Source: Serratia nematodiphila DZ0503SBS1 (lineage in GTDB: Bacteria > Pseudomonadota > Gammaproteobacteria > Enterobacterales > Enterobacteriaceae). Taken from it: a stretch of DNA of 64,000 nt. The translations under genes were made by a program, and so were the position numbers. This document shows, piece by piece, positions 37,799 through 47,905 of this stretch; position 1 is the first letter of the stretch; each line of letters opens with the position of its first letter. The DNA lies in assembly GCF_000738675.1 (NCBI RefSeq), contig NZ_JPUX01000001.1, positions 186,001 to 250,000 of the forward strand. The letters are read 5' to 3'. The notes below the pieces were generated by a model. The model saw nothing but the letters and a program-made list of their open reading frames with translations. It made no database searches and was not told where the DNA came from.

Positions 37799-39868
37799 AT
37801 GACTCAACAGACTTTCCTGGTGGAAATCGGCACGGAAGAGCTGCCGCCGAAGGCTCTTCGTTCCCTGGCGGAATCTTTCGCCGCCAACTTCACCGCCGAG
37901 CTGGACAACGCCGGCCTGGAACACGGTGAAGTGAGCTGGTTCGCCGCACCGCGCCGCCTGGCGCTGAAAGTGGCCAACCTGAGCGCGGCGCAGGCCGATC
38001 GCGAAATTGAAAAACGCGGCCCGGCGATCGCCCAGGCGTTCGACGCCGAAGGCAAACCGAGCAAAGCGGCCGAAGGCTGGGCGCGCGGCTGCGGCATCAC
38101 CGTCGATCAGGCTGAACGCCTGGTGACTGACAAGGGCGAGTGGTTGATGTACCGCGCCCACGTCAAAGGCCAGTCGGCGCAACAACTGCTGGCCGGCATG
38201 GTCAGCACCGCGCTGGCTAAACTGCCGATCCCGAAACTGATGCGTTGGGGCGACTCCGACGTGCAGTTCGTGCGTCCGGTGCACACCGTTACGATGCTGC
38301 TGGGCGCCGATCTGATCCCGGGCACCGTGCTGGGCATCGAATCTGCGCGCACCGTGCGTGGCCACCGCTTCATGGGCGAAGCCGAGTTCACCCTCGATAA
38401 CGCCGACCAATACCCGCAGATCCTGCTGGAGCGCGGCAAAGTGGTCGCCGACTACGAAGCGCGTAAAGCCCTCATCAAACGCGACGCCGAACTGGCGGCG
38501 CAGAAGATTGGCGGCAAAGCCGATCTGAGCGACAGCCTGCTGGAAGAAGTGGCCTCGCTGGTGGAATGGCCGGTGGTGCTGACCGCCAAATTCGAAGAGA
38601 AATTCCTGGCGGTGCCGGCGGAAGCGCTGGTGTACACCATGAAGGGCGATCAGAAGTATTTCCCGGTGTATGACGCCGCGGGCAAACTGCTGCCGAACTT
38701 TATCTTTGTGGCCAATATCGAGTCGAAAGACCCGCAGCAGATCATTTCCGGTAACGAGAAAGTGGTGCGTCCGCGCCTGGCTGACGCCGAGTTCTTCTTC
38801 AACACCGATCGCAAGAAACGTCTGGAAGACAACCTGCCGCGCCTGGAAACCGTGCTGTTCCAACAGCAGCTGGGCACCCTGCGCGACAAGACCGATCGCA
38901 TTCAGGCGCTGGCGGGCTGGGTTGCCGGCCAGATCGGCGCCGACGTCAACCACGCCACCCGCGCGGGCCTGCTGTCGAAGTGCGACCTGATGACCAACAT
39001 GGTGTTCGAATTCACCGACACCCAGGGCGTGATGGGCATGCACTACGCGCGCCACGACGGTGAGGCGGAAGACGTCGCCGTTGCGCTGAACGAACAGTAT
39101 CAGCCGCGCTACGCCGGCGATGCGCTGCCGCAGTCGCTGGTGGCCTGTTCCCTGGCGATCGCCGACAAGATGGACACCCTGGCCGGCATTTTCGGCATCG
39201 GGCAGCATCCGAAAGGCGATAAAGACCCGTTCGCGCTGCGCCGCGCCGCGCTGGGCGTGCTGCGCATCATCGTCGAGAAAAACCTGCCGCTGGATCTGCA
39301 GACCCTGACCGAAGAGGCCGTGCGCCTGTACGGCAGCAAGCTGACCAACGCCAAAGTGGTCGATGAGGTGGTGGAATTCATGCTGGGCCGCTTCCGCGCC
39401 TGGTATCAGGAAGAAGGCCACGCGGTCGATACCATTCAGGCGGTGCTGGCGCGCCGTCCGACCAAGCCAGCCGACTTTGACGCACGCGTCAAGGCGGTAT
39501 CCCACTTCCGCACGCTGGACGAAGCGGCGGCGTTGGCTGCGGCCAACAAACGCGTCTCCAATATCCTGGCCAAATCTACCGAAACGCTGAACGACAGCGT
39601 ACGCGCCTCGGTGCTGAAGGACGCGGCGGAGATCCAGTTGGCGACCCACCTGGTGGTGCTGCGCGACAAGCTGCAGCCGTACTTCGCGGCGGGCAACTAC
39701 CAGGAAGCGCTGGTGGAACTGGCTGCGCTGCGTGAGCCGGTGGATGCGTTCTTCGACAACGTGATGGTAATGGCGGACGATGCGGAAGTGCGCGTGAATC
39801 GTCTGACGCTGCTGAGCAAACTGCGTGAACTGTTCCTGCAGGTGGCGGATATCTCCGTACTGCAGTAA
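37799..39868 (+). CDS. glyS: Glycine--tRNA ligase beta subunit
   Basis: A protein of 689 residues, the tRNA-binding subunit of glycyl-tRNA synthetase. It begins [20 protein letters not shown], includes an HD-like domain around [14 protein letters not shown] and ends in an anticodon-binding domain ([19 protein letters not shown]). Length equals E. coli GlyS. GAGGCAGCC precedes the ATG. It is cotranscribed with glyQ and ends at a strong terminator. Confidence 0.98.
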   Translation: MTQQTFLVEIGTEELPPKALRSLAESFAANFTAELDNAGLEHGEVSWFAAPRRLALKVANLSAAQADREIEKRGPAIAQAFDAEGKPSKAAEGWARGCGITVDQAERLVTDKGEWLMYRAHVKGQSAQQLLAGMVSTALAKLPIPKLMRWGDSDVQFVRPVHTVTMLLGADLIPGTVLGIESARTVRGHRFMGEAEFTLDNADQYPQILLERGKVVADYEARKALIKRDAELAAQKIGGKADLSDSLLEEVASLVEWPVVLTAKFEEKFLAVPAEALVYTMKGDQKYFPVYDAAGKLLPNFIFVANIESKDPQQIISGNEKVVRPRLADAEFFFNTDRKKRLEDNLPRLETVLFQQQLGTLRDKTDRIQALAGWVAGQIGADVNHATRAGLLSKCDLMTNMVFEFTDTQGVMGMHYARHDGEAEDVAVALNEQYQPRYAGDALPQSLVACSLAIADKMDTLAGIFGIGQHPKGDKDPFALRRAALGVLRIIVEKNLPLDLQTLTEEAVRLYGSKLTNAKVVDEVVEFMLGRFRAWYQEEGHAVDTIQAVLARRPTKPADFDARVKAVSHFRTLDEAAALAAANKRVSNILAKSTETLNDSVRASVLKDAAEIQLATHLVVLRDKLQPYFAAGNYQEALVELAALREPVDAFFDNVMVMADDAEVRVNRLTLLSKLRELFLQVADISVLQ

Positions 39869-39884
39869 ACGGCTCTGTGCTGTG

Positions 39885-39910
39885 AAAAGGCGCCTGCGGG
39901 CGCCTTTTTT
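39885..39910 (+). terminator. Rho-independent terminator after glyS
   Basis: A stem AAAAGGCGCC / GGCGCCTTTT with loop TGCG and six T, 16 bases after the glyS stop. Confidence 0.9.
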
Positions 39911-39946
39911 ATTTCCGTTTCCTGGGTGCGAAGGCAAGGTCGCCTG

Positions 39947-40014
39947 GCGACTTGGGGGGCGACTTGGGGGCGACTTGGGGGCGACTTGGGGGCGACTTGG
40001 GGGGCGACTTGGGG
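39947..40014. repeat. Six-copy G-rich tandem repeat, 11-12 base unit
   Basis: GCGACTTGGGG(G/GG) occurs six times, with CGACTT at 39948, 39960, 39971, 39982, 39993 and 40005. Runs of four to six G alternate with the six-base spacer on the plus strand. The rest of the glyS-yiaF gap (39869-40220) holds the glyS terminator and presumably the yiaF promoter; no gene was seen in it. Confidence 0.9.
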
Positions 40015-40220
40015 AAATTGAAGCGTCCGGTCGCCGACGGCAATGAACCTCAGTGCGTTTTGCGCACGATGTTCAACCGCCTCCGGCCGAGACAATGTTC
40101 ACCGCAAACGGAATCGCGTATCGGAACGCCGCCAGTTGATCTATTCTTATAGGCACACGGAGTGCGGAAAAAGGGGCGGAGTCCAATGAAAAAGCAGGTT
40201 TATAACAGGAGTTATGTCAC

Positions 40221-40940
40221 ATGGCGGTAGGGATCCAGAGCAGAGGTTTCGCGCGTTGGTTGGCACCGGTATTGGCATTGTTGGTGGTCATGCAATTGAC
40301 CGCCTGCGGCGATAAAGAGCCGGAACAGCGCAAAGCATTTATCGATTACTTACAGAATACCGTGATGCGCAGCGGGGCGAACATCCCCACGCTGAGCGAA
40401 GACCAGAAGCAGAAGTTCGGCAACTATGCCGGCGATTACGCGATTTTGGTCGGCTTTTCACAGCAGCTGTCCAAGTCGGTCGGCGCCAGCCTGACGCCAG
40501 CGCTGGATCAGATTAACCAGATCCGCACCGCACAGGACTATCTGAACAAACGCGATGCGCTGCAGCAATCGGTCGGGGCGTTGAACCTGCTGGGCCAGCA
40601 GATACAGTCCGCCAAGTCGCAGGCGGATACCGCCCGCACGGCGCTGAAACAGCCCGACGATCTGAAGGCGGTGTATAACCAGGCCTATGACAAAATCGTC
40701 ACCGCGCCGGCCAACGCCCTGATGCCGGCGATCCCGACCACCGCCAGCTTTGTGCAGGATCTGGTGCAGGTTGGCGATTTCCTGCAGAGCCAGGGCAATC
40801 AGGTCAGCTTCAACAACAACGGCGTGCAGTTCCGCACCGCGCAGCAGGTGGCGCAGTACAACACCATGATGTCGAATCTGGTGGCCAAACAGCAGAACCT
40901 GGTGAATGCGCAGAAAGCCATTCAAAGCGTGACGCAATAA
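40221..40940 (+). CDS. yiaF: DUF3053 family lipoprotein YiaF
   Basis: A lipoprotein of 239 residues. The signal sequence has a lipobox ending LTAC (Cys29) followed by Gly-Asp. The body is mainly helical and polar, with DKEPEQRKAFIDYLQNTVMRSG and DYAILVGFSQQL matching E. coli YiaF. Asp at position +3 rather than +2 leaves the membrane of destination uncertain. It has its own ribosome site (AACAGGAGTTATGTCAC) and terminator. Function unknown. Confidence 0.93.
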   Translation: MAVGIQSRGFARWLAPVLALLVVMQLTACGDKEPEQRKAFIDYLQNTVMRSGANIPTLSEDQKQKFGNYAGDYAILVGFSQQLSKSVGASLTPALDQINQIRTAQDYLNKRDALQQSVGALNLLGQQIQSAKSQADTARTALKQPDDLKAVYNQAYDKIVTAPANALMPAIPTTASFVQDLVQVGDFLQSQGNQVSFNNNGVQFRTAQQVAQYNTMMSNLVAKQQNLVNAQKAIQSVTQ

Positions 40941-40957
40941 CGCGCCTACGACGATCT

Positions 40958-40983
40958 ACAGGCCGGCATTGCCGGCCTGTTTT
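40958..40983 (+). terminator. Rho-independent terminator after yiaF
   Basis: A perfect 10-bp stem ACAGGCCGGC / GCCGGCCTGT with a 3-base loop, then TTTATTT. Confidence 0.85.
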
Positions 40984-41168
40984 ATTTCCCCTCAGCGTTT
41001 CCAATAGCTTGCTGGTTTATTACGCAGGCTTCTGTACTACACTTCAATTAATCCATTCATTCGGCAATGTAGTTTTCTTTCATTCATCACTTCGCTAATT
41101 CCCGGCGGGATGAGTGCTCACAGGGAAGATCAAACAGAGCGTCGCGTTCGGGCGCTGCAGCTAAAAAT

Positions 41169-41349
41169 AAATTGTGATATTTGTCACAATTTAAAAACAA
41201 ACCACCAAGTTAAAAATGTGACCCGAATCACTTTATTGTCGGTTTTTGGGCGGTTTTTTTCTCACTGTGCTTTTTTTACACGCCATAAATGTGATCTTTA
41301 TCACCATAAGTGAGGGGTTATTGGGGTGCTGTGTGTGACTTGTGTCACA
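41169..41349 (+). promoter_or_regulatory. Array of four CRP sites before mtlA
   Basis: The 541-base gap before mtlA has no gene. It contains four palindromic CRP-type sites: TGTGATATTTGTCACA (41173-41188, inside a longer perfect palindrome 41169-41192), TGTGACCCGAATCACT (41217-41232), TGTGATCTTTATCACC (41290-41305) and TGTGACTTGTGTCACA (41334-41349). Multiple CRP sites upstream of mtlA are known in E. coli. The exact promoter and any MtlR site could not be fixed. Confidence 0.85.
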
Positions 41350-41481
41350 AAAAATTCGTGAAGTTCGCGTGACAAAAACAGCGTGATAGAGTCCGTTTCG
41401 CATACAGCGGCAACACGGCTGGATCGTCACAACAATAATCACGCGCTCTATTGTCAGCGCGTAACAATAGGGGTGTGTTTT

Positions 41482-43398
41482 ATGTTTTCACCAGACATCA
41501 AGGTTAAAGTGCAAAACTTTGGCCGCTTCCTGAGCAACATGGTGATGCCCAACATCGGCGCCTTTATCGCCTGGGGGATTATCACCGCGCTATTCATTCC
41601 AACCGGCTGGCTGCCGAATGAGACCTTAGCCAAGCTGGTCGGCCCGATGATCACCTACCTGCTGCCGCTGCTGATCGGTTATACCGGCGGGCGGCTGGTG
41701 GGCGGCGATCGCGGCGGTGTGGTCGGCGCCATCACCACCATGGGCGTCATCGTCGGCGCCGATATGCCGATGTTCCTCGGCGCGATGATCGCCGGTCCGC
41801 TGGGCGGCTGGGCCATCAAGCACTTCGACCGCTGGGTGGACGGCAAGATCAAAAGCGGCTTTGAAATGCTGGTGAACAACTTCTCCGCCGGCATCATCGG
41901 CATGCTGTTGGCGATCCTGGCCTTCCTGGGCATCGGGCCGCTGGTGGAGGTGCTTTCCAAGCTGCTGGCGGCGGGCGTGCACGTGATGGTGACGAACAAC
42001 CTGCTGCCATTGGCGTCCATCTTCGTTGAACCGGCGAAAATCCTGTTCCTGAACAACGCCATCAACCACGGCATCTTCTCGCCGCTGGGCATCCAGCAGG
42101 CGACGGAAGCCGGCAAGTCGGTGTTCTTCCTGATCGAAGCCAACCCAGGCCCGGGCATGGGCGTGCTGATGGCCTACATGTTCTTCGGCCGCGGCAGCGC
42201 CAAGCAATCCGCCGGCGGTGCGGCGATCATTCACTTCCTGGGCGGCATCCACGAAATCTACTTCCCGTACGTGCTGATGAACCCGCGTCTGCTGCTGGCG
42301 GTGATCCTGGGCGGCATGACCGGCGTCTTCACTTTGACGATGCTGAACGGCGGCCTGGTGTCTCCGGCTTCCCCGGGGTCGATTTTGGCGGTGCTGGCAA
42401 TGACCCCGAAAGGCGCCTACTTCGCCAACATTGCGGCGGTGTTAGCAGCCTTTGCCGTCTCCTTCGTGGTGTCCGCTTTCCTGTTGAAAACCTCCAAGGT
42501 GAAAGAGGATGACGATCTGGAAGCCGCGACCCGCCGCGTGCAAGAGATGAAATCGCAGTCCAAGGGCGGCGCGGCCGCGCCGGCGGCGGTCGATGGCGAT
42601 CTGAGCACCGTGCGCAAAATCATCGTCGCCTGCGATGCGGGCATGGGCTCCAGCGCCATGGGCGCCGGGGTGCTGCGCAAGAAAGTGGCGGACGCCGGGC
42701 TGAAGAATATCTCGGTGACCAACAGCGCCATCAACAGCTTGCCGGACGATGTGGACCTGGTGATCACGCACCGCGATCTGACCGAGCGCGCGATGCGCCA
42801 TGCGCCGCAGGCCCAGCATATTTCGCTGACCAACTTCCTCGACAGCAAGCTGTATGGCGATCTGGTCGAGCGTTTGCTGGCGGTGAACACCGCTGCCGCA
42901 GCGGCCCCGCAGAGCGGCGCGCACGTGGCTGCAGAGGCCGGCGAACCGGGGCTGTTCAAGCTAAGCGAGAGCAACGTGTTCCTCAACCTGCAGGCCAGCG
43001 ACAAAGAGCAGGCGATCCGCTTCGCCGGTGAGCAGCTGGTGAAGGGCGGCTACGTTGAGCCGGAATACGTGCCGGCGATGCTGGAGCGAGAAAAGCTCAC
43101 GTCCACCTACCTGGGCGAGTCGATCGCCGTGCCGCACGGCACCATCGAGGCCAAAGACCGGGTGCTGCGTACCGGCGTGGTGTTCTGCCAATACCCGCAG
43201 GGCGTGCGCTTCGGCGATGAAGAGGATGAAGTGGCCCGTCTGGTGATCGGCATCGCCGCGCGCAACAACGAGCATATCCAGGTGATCACCAGCCTGACCA
43301 ACGCGCTGGATGACGAGAGCGTGATCGAGCGGCTGGCGAATACCACCAGTGTCCAGGAAGTGCTGGACCTGCTCGGCGGCAAAAAAGCCGGATAACAG
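41482..43398 (+). CDS. mtlA: PTS mannitol-specific EIICBA component
   Basis: A protein of 638 residues that imports mannitol and phosphorylates it. The membrane EIIC domain covers residues 1 to about 335 (FGRFLSNMVMPNIGAFIAWG; IHFLGGIHEIYFPYV with the conserved GGIHE). The EIIB domain has the phospho-Cys in IIVACDAGMGSSAMGAG. After an Ala-rich linker the EIIA domain carries the phospho-His in IAVPHGT. The length equals E. coli MtlA. ATG 41482 follows AGGGGTG. The stop TAA is at 43393-43395; a hairpin then separates it from mtlD. The right boundary given here is approximate to within one codon. Confidence 0.97.
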
Positions 43399-43408
43399 AA
43401 TCATTTTA

Positions 43409-43432
43409 AAGGGTGCAGCGTGCTGCACCCTT
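43409..43432 (+). other. mtlA-mtlD intercistronic hairpin
   Basis: AAGGGTGCAG / CTGCACCCTT form a perfect 10-bp stem with a 4-base loop and only two T after it. It may partly end transcription or protect the mtlA message so that mtlA is made in excess over mtlD. Confidence 0.6.
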
Positions 43433-43453
43433 CGACATTAAGAAGGTAGAGTT

Positions 43454-44599
43454 ATGAAAGCATTACATTTTGGCGCAGGGAACATCGGCCGCGGTTTTAT
43501 CGGCAAGCTGCTGGCGGACGCCGGGGTTGAGCTGACCTTCGCCGACGTCAATCAAACGGTGCTGGATCTGCTGAACAGCCGTAAAAGCTACCAGGTGCAC
43601 GTGGTGGGCGAGCAAGAGCGCGTAGAGAGCGTCAACAACGTTAGCGCCGTCAACAGCGGCAGCGAAGCCGCGGTAGCGCTGATCGCCGAGGCGGATCTGG
43701 TGACCACCGCCGTGGGCCCGCAAATTCTCGCCAAAATCGCCGGCACGATCGCCAAAGGGCTGGTGTTGCGCCATCAGCAGGGCAATGTGCAGCCGCTGAA
43801 CATCATCGCCTGCGAGAACATGGTACGCGGCACCAGCCAGCTGAAGCAGCACGTGTTCGCCGCGCTGCCGCAGGACGAGCAGGCATGGGTTGAGCAGCAC
43901 GTCGGCTTCGTCGATTCGGCGGTCGACCGCATCGTGCCGCCGGCGGACAGCAGCGATCCGCTGGAAGTGACGGTGGAAACCTTCAGCGAATGGATCGTCG
44001 ATCAGACGCAGTTTAAAGGCCAGCCTCCGGCGATCGCCGGCATGGAGCTGACCGATAACCTGATGGCCTTCGTCGAGCGCAAGCTGTTCACCCTCAACAC
44101 CGGCCACGCGATCACCGCCTACCTCGGCCAACGGGCCGGGCTGCAAACCATTCGCGACGCCATTCTCGACCCGGCGATCCGCCGCGTGGTGAAAGGGGCG
44201 ATGGAAGAGAGCGGCGCGGTGCTGATCAAGCGTTACGGCTTCGACGCCGACAAGCACGCCGCCTACATCAACAAAATTCTCGGCCGCTTCGAAAACCCGT
44301 ATCTGCACGATGACGTCGAGCGCGTGGGGCGCCAGCCGCTGCGCAAGCTGAGCGCCGGCGATCGCCTGATCAAACCGCTGCTGGGCACGCTGGAATACGG
44401 CCTACCGCATGCCAACCTGATCCAGGGCATCGCCGCCGCCATGAGTTACCGCAGCGAACAGGATCCGCAGGCGCTGGAGTTGGCGGAATTGCTGAACACG
44501 CTCGGGCCGAAAGCCGCGCTGGCGCAAATTTCCGGCCTGCCGGCGGAAAGCGAGGTTGTAGAAGAGGCCGTTGCTGTGTATAACGCCATGCACAAGTAG
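43454..44599 (+). CDS. mtlD: Mannitol-1-phosphate 5-dehydrogenase
   Basis: An NAD-dependent enzyme of 381 residues that oxidises mannitol 1-phosphate to fructose 6-phosphate. The N-terminal Rossmann motif is [21 protein letters not shown]. The long-chain mannitol dehydrogenase core includes [14 protein letters not shown] and the active-site helix [16 protein letters not shown] with the catalytic Lys. AGAAGGTAGAG precedes the ATG. Second gene of the mtlADR operon. Confidence 0.98.
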   Translation: MKALHFGAGNIGRGFIGKLLADAGVELTFADVNQTVLDLLNSRKSYQVHVVGEQERVESVNNVSAVNSGSEAAVALIAEADLVTTAVGPQILAKIAGTIAKGLVLRHQQGNVQPLNIIACENMVRGTSQLKQHVFAALPQDEQAWVEQHVGFVDSAVDRIVPPADSSDPLEVTVETFSEWIVDQTQFKGQPPAIAGMELTDNLMAFVERKLFTLNTGHAITAYLGQRAGLQTIRDAILDPAIRRVVKGAMEESGAVLIKRYGFDADKHAAYINKILGRFENPYLHDDVERVGRQPLRKLSAGDRLIKPLLGTLEYGLPHANLIQGIAAAMSYRSEQDPQALELAELLNTLGPKAALAQISGLPAESEVVEEAVAVYNAMHK

Positions 44600-44606
44600 A
44601 ATCGTG

Positions 44607-45245
44607 ATGATGAACACCCGAGCGCAGCTTGCTGCGCTCCTGGAACCCGAGTTCGGCATCGACGGCCCTCCCCACGCCTTTCGAAAAGCGACGATGGAAG
44701 AAGCACAGGCATTTGAAAACCAGGTTCTGGAAAAGCTGAACGCGGGCAAAACGGTGCGCAGCTTCCTGATCGCGGCGGTAGAGCTGCTGGCGGAAGCGCT
44801 CAACGTGCTGGTGGTGCAGGTATTCCGCAAGGACGACTATGCGGTGAAATATGCCGTCGAACCGCTATTGTCCGGCAGCGGCCCGCTGGGGGAGCTGTCG
44901 GTGCGCCTGAAGCTGATGTACGGCCTGGGGGTGATTTCCCGCCACGAATATGAAGACGCCGAACTGCTGATGGCGATGCGCGAAGAGCTGAACCACGACG
45001 GATCGGAATACCGCTTCGTCGACGACGAAATTCTCGGGCCGTTCGGCGAGCTGCATTGCGTGGCCGCGCTGCCGCCGGTGCCGACTTTCCTGCAGCCGGG
45101 CGAGGCGGATGAAGCGCTGATCGCCATGCAGCGCCAGCGCTATCAGCAGATGGTGCGCTCCACCATGGTGTTGTCCATTACCGACCTGATCGCCGGCATC
45201 GGCGCCAAACAACCCTCCCGGCTCTCTCCTCTCGGCCGCGGCTAA
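44607..45245 (+). CDS. mtlR: Mannitol operon repressor MtlR
   Basis: A protein of 212 residues of the MltR family, known in E. coli as a repressor of the mtl operon although it has no classical helix-turn-helix. It aligns strongly from residue 31 on (QAFENQVLEKLNAGKTVRSFLIAAVELLAEALNVL; DEILGPFGELHCVAALPP). The N-terminus is variable; the start could be GTG 44604, ATG 44607 or ATG 44610. It begins 7 bases after the mtlD stop. Its TAA overlaps the stop of the convergent exporter gene. Confidence 0.93.
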   Translation: MMNTRAQLAALLEPEFGIDGPPHAFRKATMEEAQAFENQVLEKLNAGKTVRSFLIAAVELLAEALNVLVVQVFRKDDYAVKYAVEPLLSGSGPLGELSVRLKLMYGLGVISRHEYEDAELLMAMREELNHDGSEYRFVDDEILGPFGELHCVAALPPVPTFLQPGEADEALIAMQRQRYQQMVRSTMVLSITDLIAGIGAKQPSRLSPLGRG

Positions 45246-45850
45246 GCAAAGGCCGCGCGCCACTCGTCGAACAGCAACCACAGCGCGGTGGCGGCCATCA
45301 GCCCGGACATCGCGCCGTTGAACACCCGCAGCTTCCAGGCGACCTGGAGCGCGTTGCGCAACCGGTCGCCCAGCACCGCCCACAGCAGTACACAGGGTAA
45401 ATTTAGCACGACGAAACCTGCGATGACGCTCAACGTATGGACGAAGGTGGCGCCTTCGCGCGGGGTGAACAGGATCGCCACGTTGATCACCATCAGCCAG
45501 GCCTTGGGGTTGACCGCCTGAAACAGCGCGCCGTTGAGGAAACTCATTGGCCTCGCCTGCTCTTTGGCGTCCGGCGAGGCTGCCTTGAACAATTTCCATG
45601 ACAGCCACAGCAGGTAGGCGCAGCCGATCACCGCCAGCGGGAAGCGAATGACGCCGGCCCAGCTCAGCGCCAGCGCCAGCAGCGGGATAATGATCGCCAG
45701 CTGCACCGCGCAGCCGGCGCCGATGCCGAACAGCATCGGCAGGGTGCGGCGCAGGCCGAAGTTGACGCCCGACGAGGCCAGCAGCAGATTGTTGGGGCCG
45801 GGGGTAATCGACATGACGGTGACGTAGCTGACAAAGGCGGAGTCCAGCAT
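45242..45850 (-). CDS. LysE/RhtB-family amino acid exporter
   Basis: An inner membrane protein of 202 residues with six predicted helices. The signature SYVTVMSITPGPNNLLLASSGVNFGLRRT near the N-terminus is typical of LysE/RhtB exporters, and NPKAWLMVINVA is the second conserved segment. ATG 45850 follows AAGGAACCTGCC. It is divergent from a MocR/PdxR-type regulator, a common pairing in which the regulator controls the exporter. The exported amino acid or derivative is not known. Confidence 0.9.
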   Translation of the reverse strand: MLDSAFVSYVTVMSITPGPNNLLLASSGVNFGLRRTLPMLFGIGAGCAVQLAIIIPLLALALSWAGVIRFPLAVIGCAYLLWLSWKLFKAASPDAKEQARPMSFLNGALFQAVNPKAWLMVINVAILFTPREGATFVHTLSVIAGFVVLNLPCVLLWAVLGDRLRNALQVAWKLRVFNGAMSGLMAATALWLLFDEWRAAFA

Positions 45851-45945
45851 GGCAGGTTCCTTGAAAATGACGGTGATAACGAGAGGATCAGCATAATCGC
45901 TGCAATGGGATGGTGACAGAACCACAAATCGGCTATTGTCATGGT

Positions 45946-45971
45946 TACAGTTGTGCAAAATGTAAACTGTA
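45946..45971. promoter_or_regulatory. Inverted repeat between the LysE exporter and MocR genes
   Basis: TACAGTT (45946-45952) and AACTGTA (45965-45971) are 12 bases apart, 22 bases before the MocR start. This is a candidate regulator-binding site for the divergent promoters. Confidence 0.5.
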
Positions 45972-45992
45972 CCCATTGCCTGGAGAGAAACT

Positions 45993-47459
45993 GTGACCCT
46001 GCTCGATGAAACCCCGGATACCCGTTACCTGCAGCTGGCGGATACGCTGGCCGAGGCCATTCGCCGCGGCACGCTGCGGCCCGGCGACCGCTTGCCTTCG
46101 GTGCGGCGCTGTGCGCAAACCCATCGCGTCAGCATCAATACCGTGGTGTCGGCTTACCGCACGCTGGAGGATCGCGGACTGATCGAGGCGCGACCGCAGT
46201 CGGGGTTTTATGTCCGCAGCACGCTGCCGGCGCTGAAGATGGCCTCGGCGCCCAGCGGGCGCATCGAACCGCCGGCGGACGACGTGCTGGCGCTGATCGA
46301 CACCGTGTTTGCCGCCCAGCAAAACCCGGCCTTCACCAATATTGCGTTGGCTTGCCCGCAGACCAGCGACTTTTATCCCGGCGGCAAGTTGGGGCGCATG
46401 CTGTCCTCTCAGCTGCGCCGCCAGCCGGATCTGATCGGGCAGTATCCGTTGCCGCCCGGCAGCCTGCGGCTGCGCCAGCAGATCGCCCGCCGTTCGATGA
46501 CGCTGGGCATGCTGCTGGAGCCGGGCGACGTGGTGCTGACCCATGGCTGCATGGAGGCGCTGCAGCTGGCGCTGCGCGTCACCACCCAACCGGGGGACTG
46601 CGTCGGGCTGGAGTCGCCGACCTACTTTTATCTGCTGCCGCTGCTGGCCAGCCTGGGGCTGAAAGCGTTGGAAATCCCTACCGATCCGCAGCTGGGGCTG
46701 TCGTTGGACGCGCTGGAGCTGCTGTTGAACGAGAAGCGGCTGAATGCGGTGATCGCCATGCCGACGGTACAAAACCCGCTGGGCTGCACCATGCCGCTGG
46801 CGGCGAAAAAGCGGCTGGCGCGGCTGATGAACGATCATCAGGTGCCATTGATTGAAGACGGGCTGTATGCCGAGATCCAGTTCGGCGGCGCGCTGTCGCC
46901 GGCGGTGAAGGCGTTCGATCGCGACGGCTGGGTGCTGTTTTGCTCCAGCTTTACCAAAACGCTGGCGCCGGATTTTCGCGTCGGCTGGATCTGCGGCGGC
47001 CGCTTCCACGAGGCGTTGCGCAAGCTGAAGGCGGTGTCGTCGATGTCCGAGTCGCAGCTATTGTCGGAAACGCTGGCGACCTTCCTGGAGAGCGGCGGCT
47101 ACGATCACCATTTGCGCAACCTGCGCAAGCGCTATGCGGCGCAGGTCGACGAGGCGCGGGCGCTGATCGCCCGGCATTTCCCGCGCGGCACGCTGGCCAC
47201 GCAGCCGGCGGGCGGCTTCGTATTTTGGGTCGAGTTCCCCCCTGGCGTGGACAGCGTGGCGCTGTTCCATCAGCTGCTGGAGGAGCAGATCTGTTTGACG
47301 CCGGGCACCCTGTATTCGCCCAGCGGGCGTTACCGCAACGCGCTGCGTCTCTCCTGCTGCTACCCGTTCAACGCGCGCTACACCCAGGCGCTGGCCCGGC
47401 TGGGCGCCAAAGCCTGCGAGATGAGCGGCTTGCCGCCCGGCATTGCGCAGGACGGGTAA
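45993..47459 (+). CDS. MocR/PdxR-type regulator: GntR HTH fused to an aminotransferase domain
   Basis: A protein of 488 residues. The N-terminal winged helix of the GntR family spans residues 10-75 (YLQLADTLAEAIRRGTLRPGDRLPSVR; VSINTVVSAYRTLEDRGLIEARPQSGFYV). A class I aminotransferase-like domain follows. The PLP lysine is in SSFTKTLAPDFRVGW, with the Asp contact in LIEDGLYAEI. Such proteins sense PLP or amino-acid-like effectors and control neighbouring genes. The start is GTG 45993 with TGGAGAG upstream. It is divergent from the LysE-type exporter. Confidence 0.9.
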   Translation: MTLLDETPDTRYLQLADTLAEAIRRGTLRPGDRLPSVRRCAQTHRVSINTVVSAYRTLEDRGLIEARPQSGFYVRSTLPALKMASAPSGRIEPPADDVLALIDTVFAAQQNPAFTNIALACPQTSDFYPGGKLGRMLSSQLRRQPDLIGQYPLPPGSLRLRQQIARRSMTLGMLLEPGDVVLTHGCMEALQLALRVTTQPGDCVGLESPTYFYLLPLLASLGLKALEIPTDPQLGLSLDALELLLNEKRLNAVIAMPTVQNPLGCTMPLAAKKRLARLMNDHQVPLIEDGLYAEIQFGGALSPAVKAFDRDGWVLFCSSFTKTLAPDFRVGWICGGRFHEALRKLKAVSSMSESQLLSETLATFLESGGYDHHLRNLRKRYAAQVDEARALIARHFPRGTLATQPAGGFVFWVEFPPGVDSVALFHQLLEEQICLTPGTLYSPSGRYRNALRLSCCYPFNARYTQALARLGAKACEMSGLPPGIAQDG

Positions 47460-47532
47460 CGGCGCGCGCCTTTTGCTACAATGCCGGTATCATTGATTAG
47501 CGTGCCATTTTGGGCACAACGGGCCAGAGACC

Positions 47533-47895
47533 ATGAAAGAGAAAGAAAAGGCAGAGATCAAGCGCCTGAGCGACCTGCTGGATGCCTTGAACCACAAAGA
47601 CGCCACCGTGATCCAACAGGGCAACCCTGAGTTGATCGCGCAGCACACCAAAGAGAAAGAGAAACTGGCGACGGAGATCGAGCGCCTGAAAAACGTGCGC
47701 GGCGAGAAGCTGAGCGCCGAAGCGCAGAAGCTGAGCAAGCTGCCGTTCAGCCGTGAAATCACCAAGAAAGAACAGGCCGATATGGGCGCGCTGAAGAAAA
47801 GCGCGCGCGGGCTGATCGTGGTGCACCCGATGACCGCGCTGGGCCGCGAGATGGGCCTGAAAGCGGTCACCGGCTACGCCAAGAAAGCGTTCTGA
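47533..47895 (+). CDS. yibL: DUF2810 family protein YibL
   Basis: A protein of 120 residues, highly charged and with a coiled-coil N-terminal half ([36 protein letters not shown]). The C-terminal half, [34 protein letters not shown], is nearly the same as E. coli YibL. E. coli YibL co-fractionates with ribosomes, but its role is not settled. It lies near mtlR as in E. coli, with the exporter/regulator pair inserted between. Confidence 0.93.
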   Translation: MKEKEKAEIKRLSDLLDALNHKDATVIQQGNPELIAQHTKEKEKLATEIERLKNVRGEKLSAEAQKLSKLPFSREITKKEQADMGALKKSARGLIVVHPMTALGREMGLKAVTGYAKKAF

Positions 47896-47905
47896 ACCCC
47901 GGGCG

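Noticed and set aside
36989..39937. A 982-codon open frame on the minus strand antisense to glyQ and glyS
   Set aside because: It mirrors the codon bias of high-GC genes; glyQ and glyS on the other strand are certain, and the antisense product is low-complexity with no known domain.
39947..40014. CRISPR array
   Set aside because: The units are 11-12 bases with no unique spacers and no cas genes nearby.
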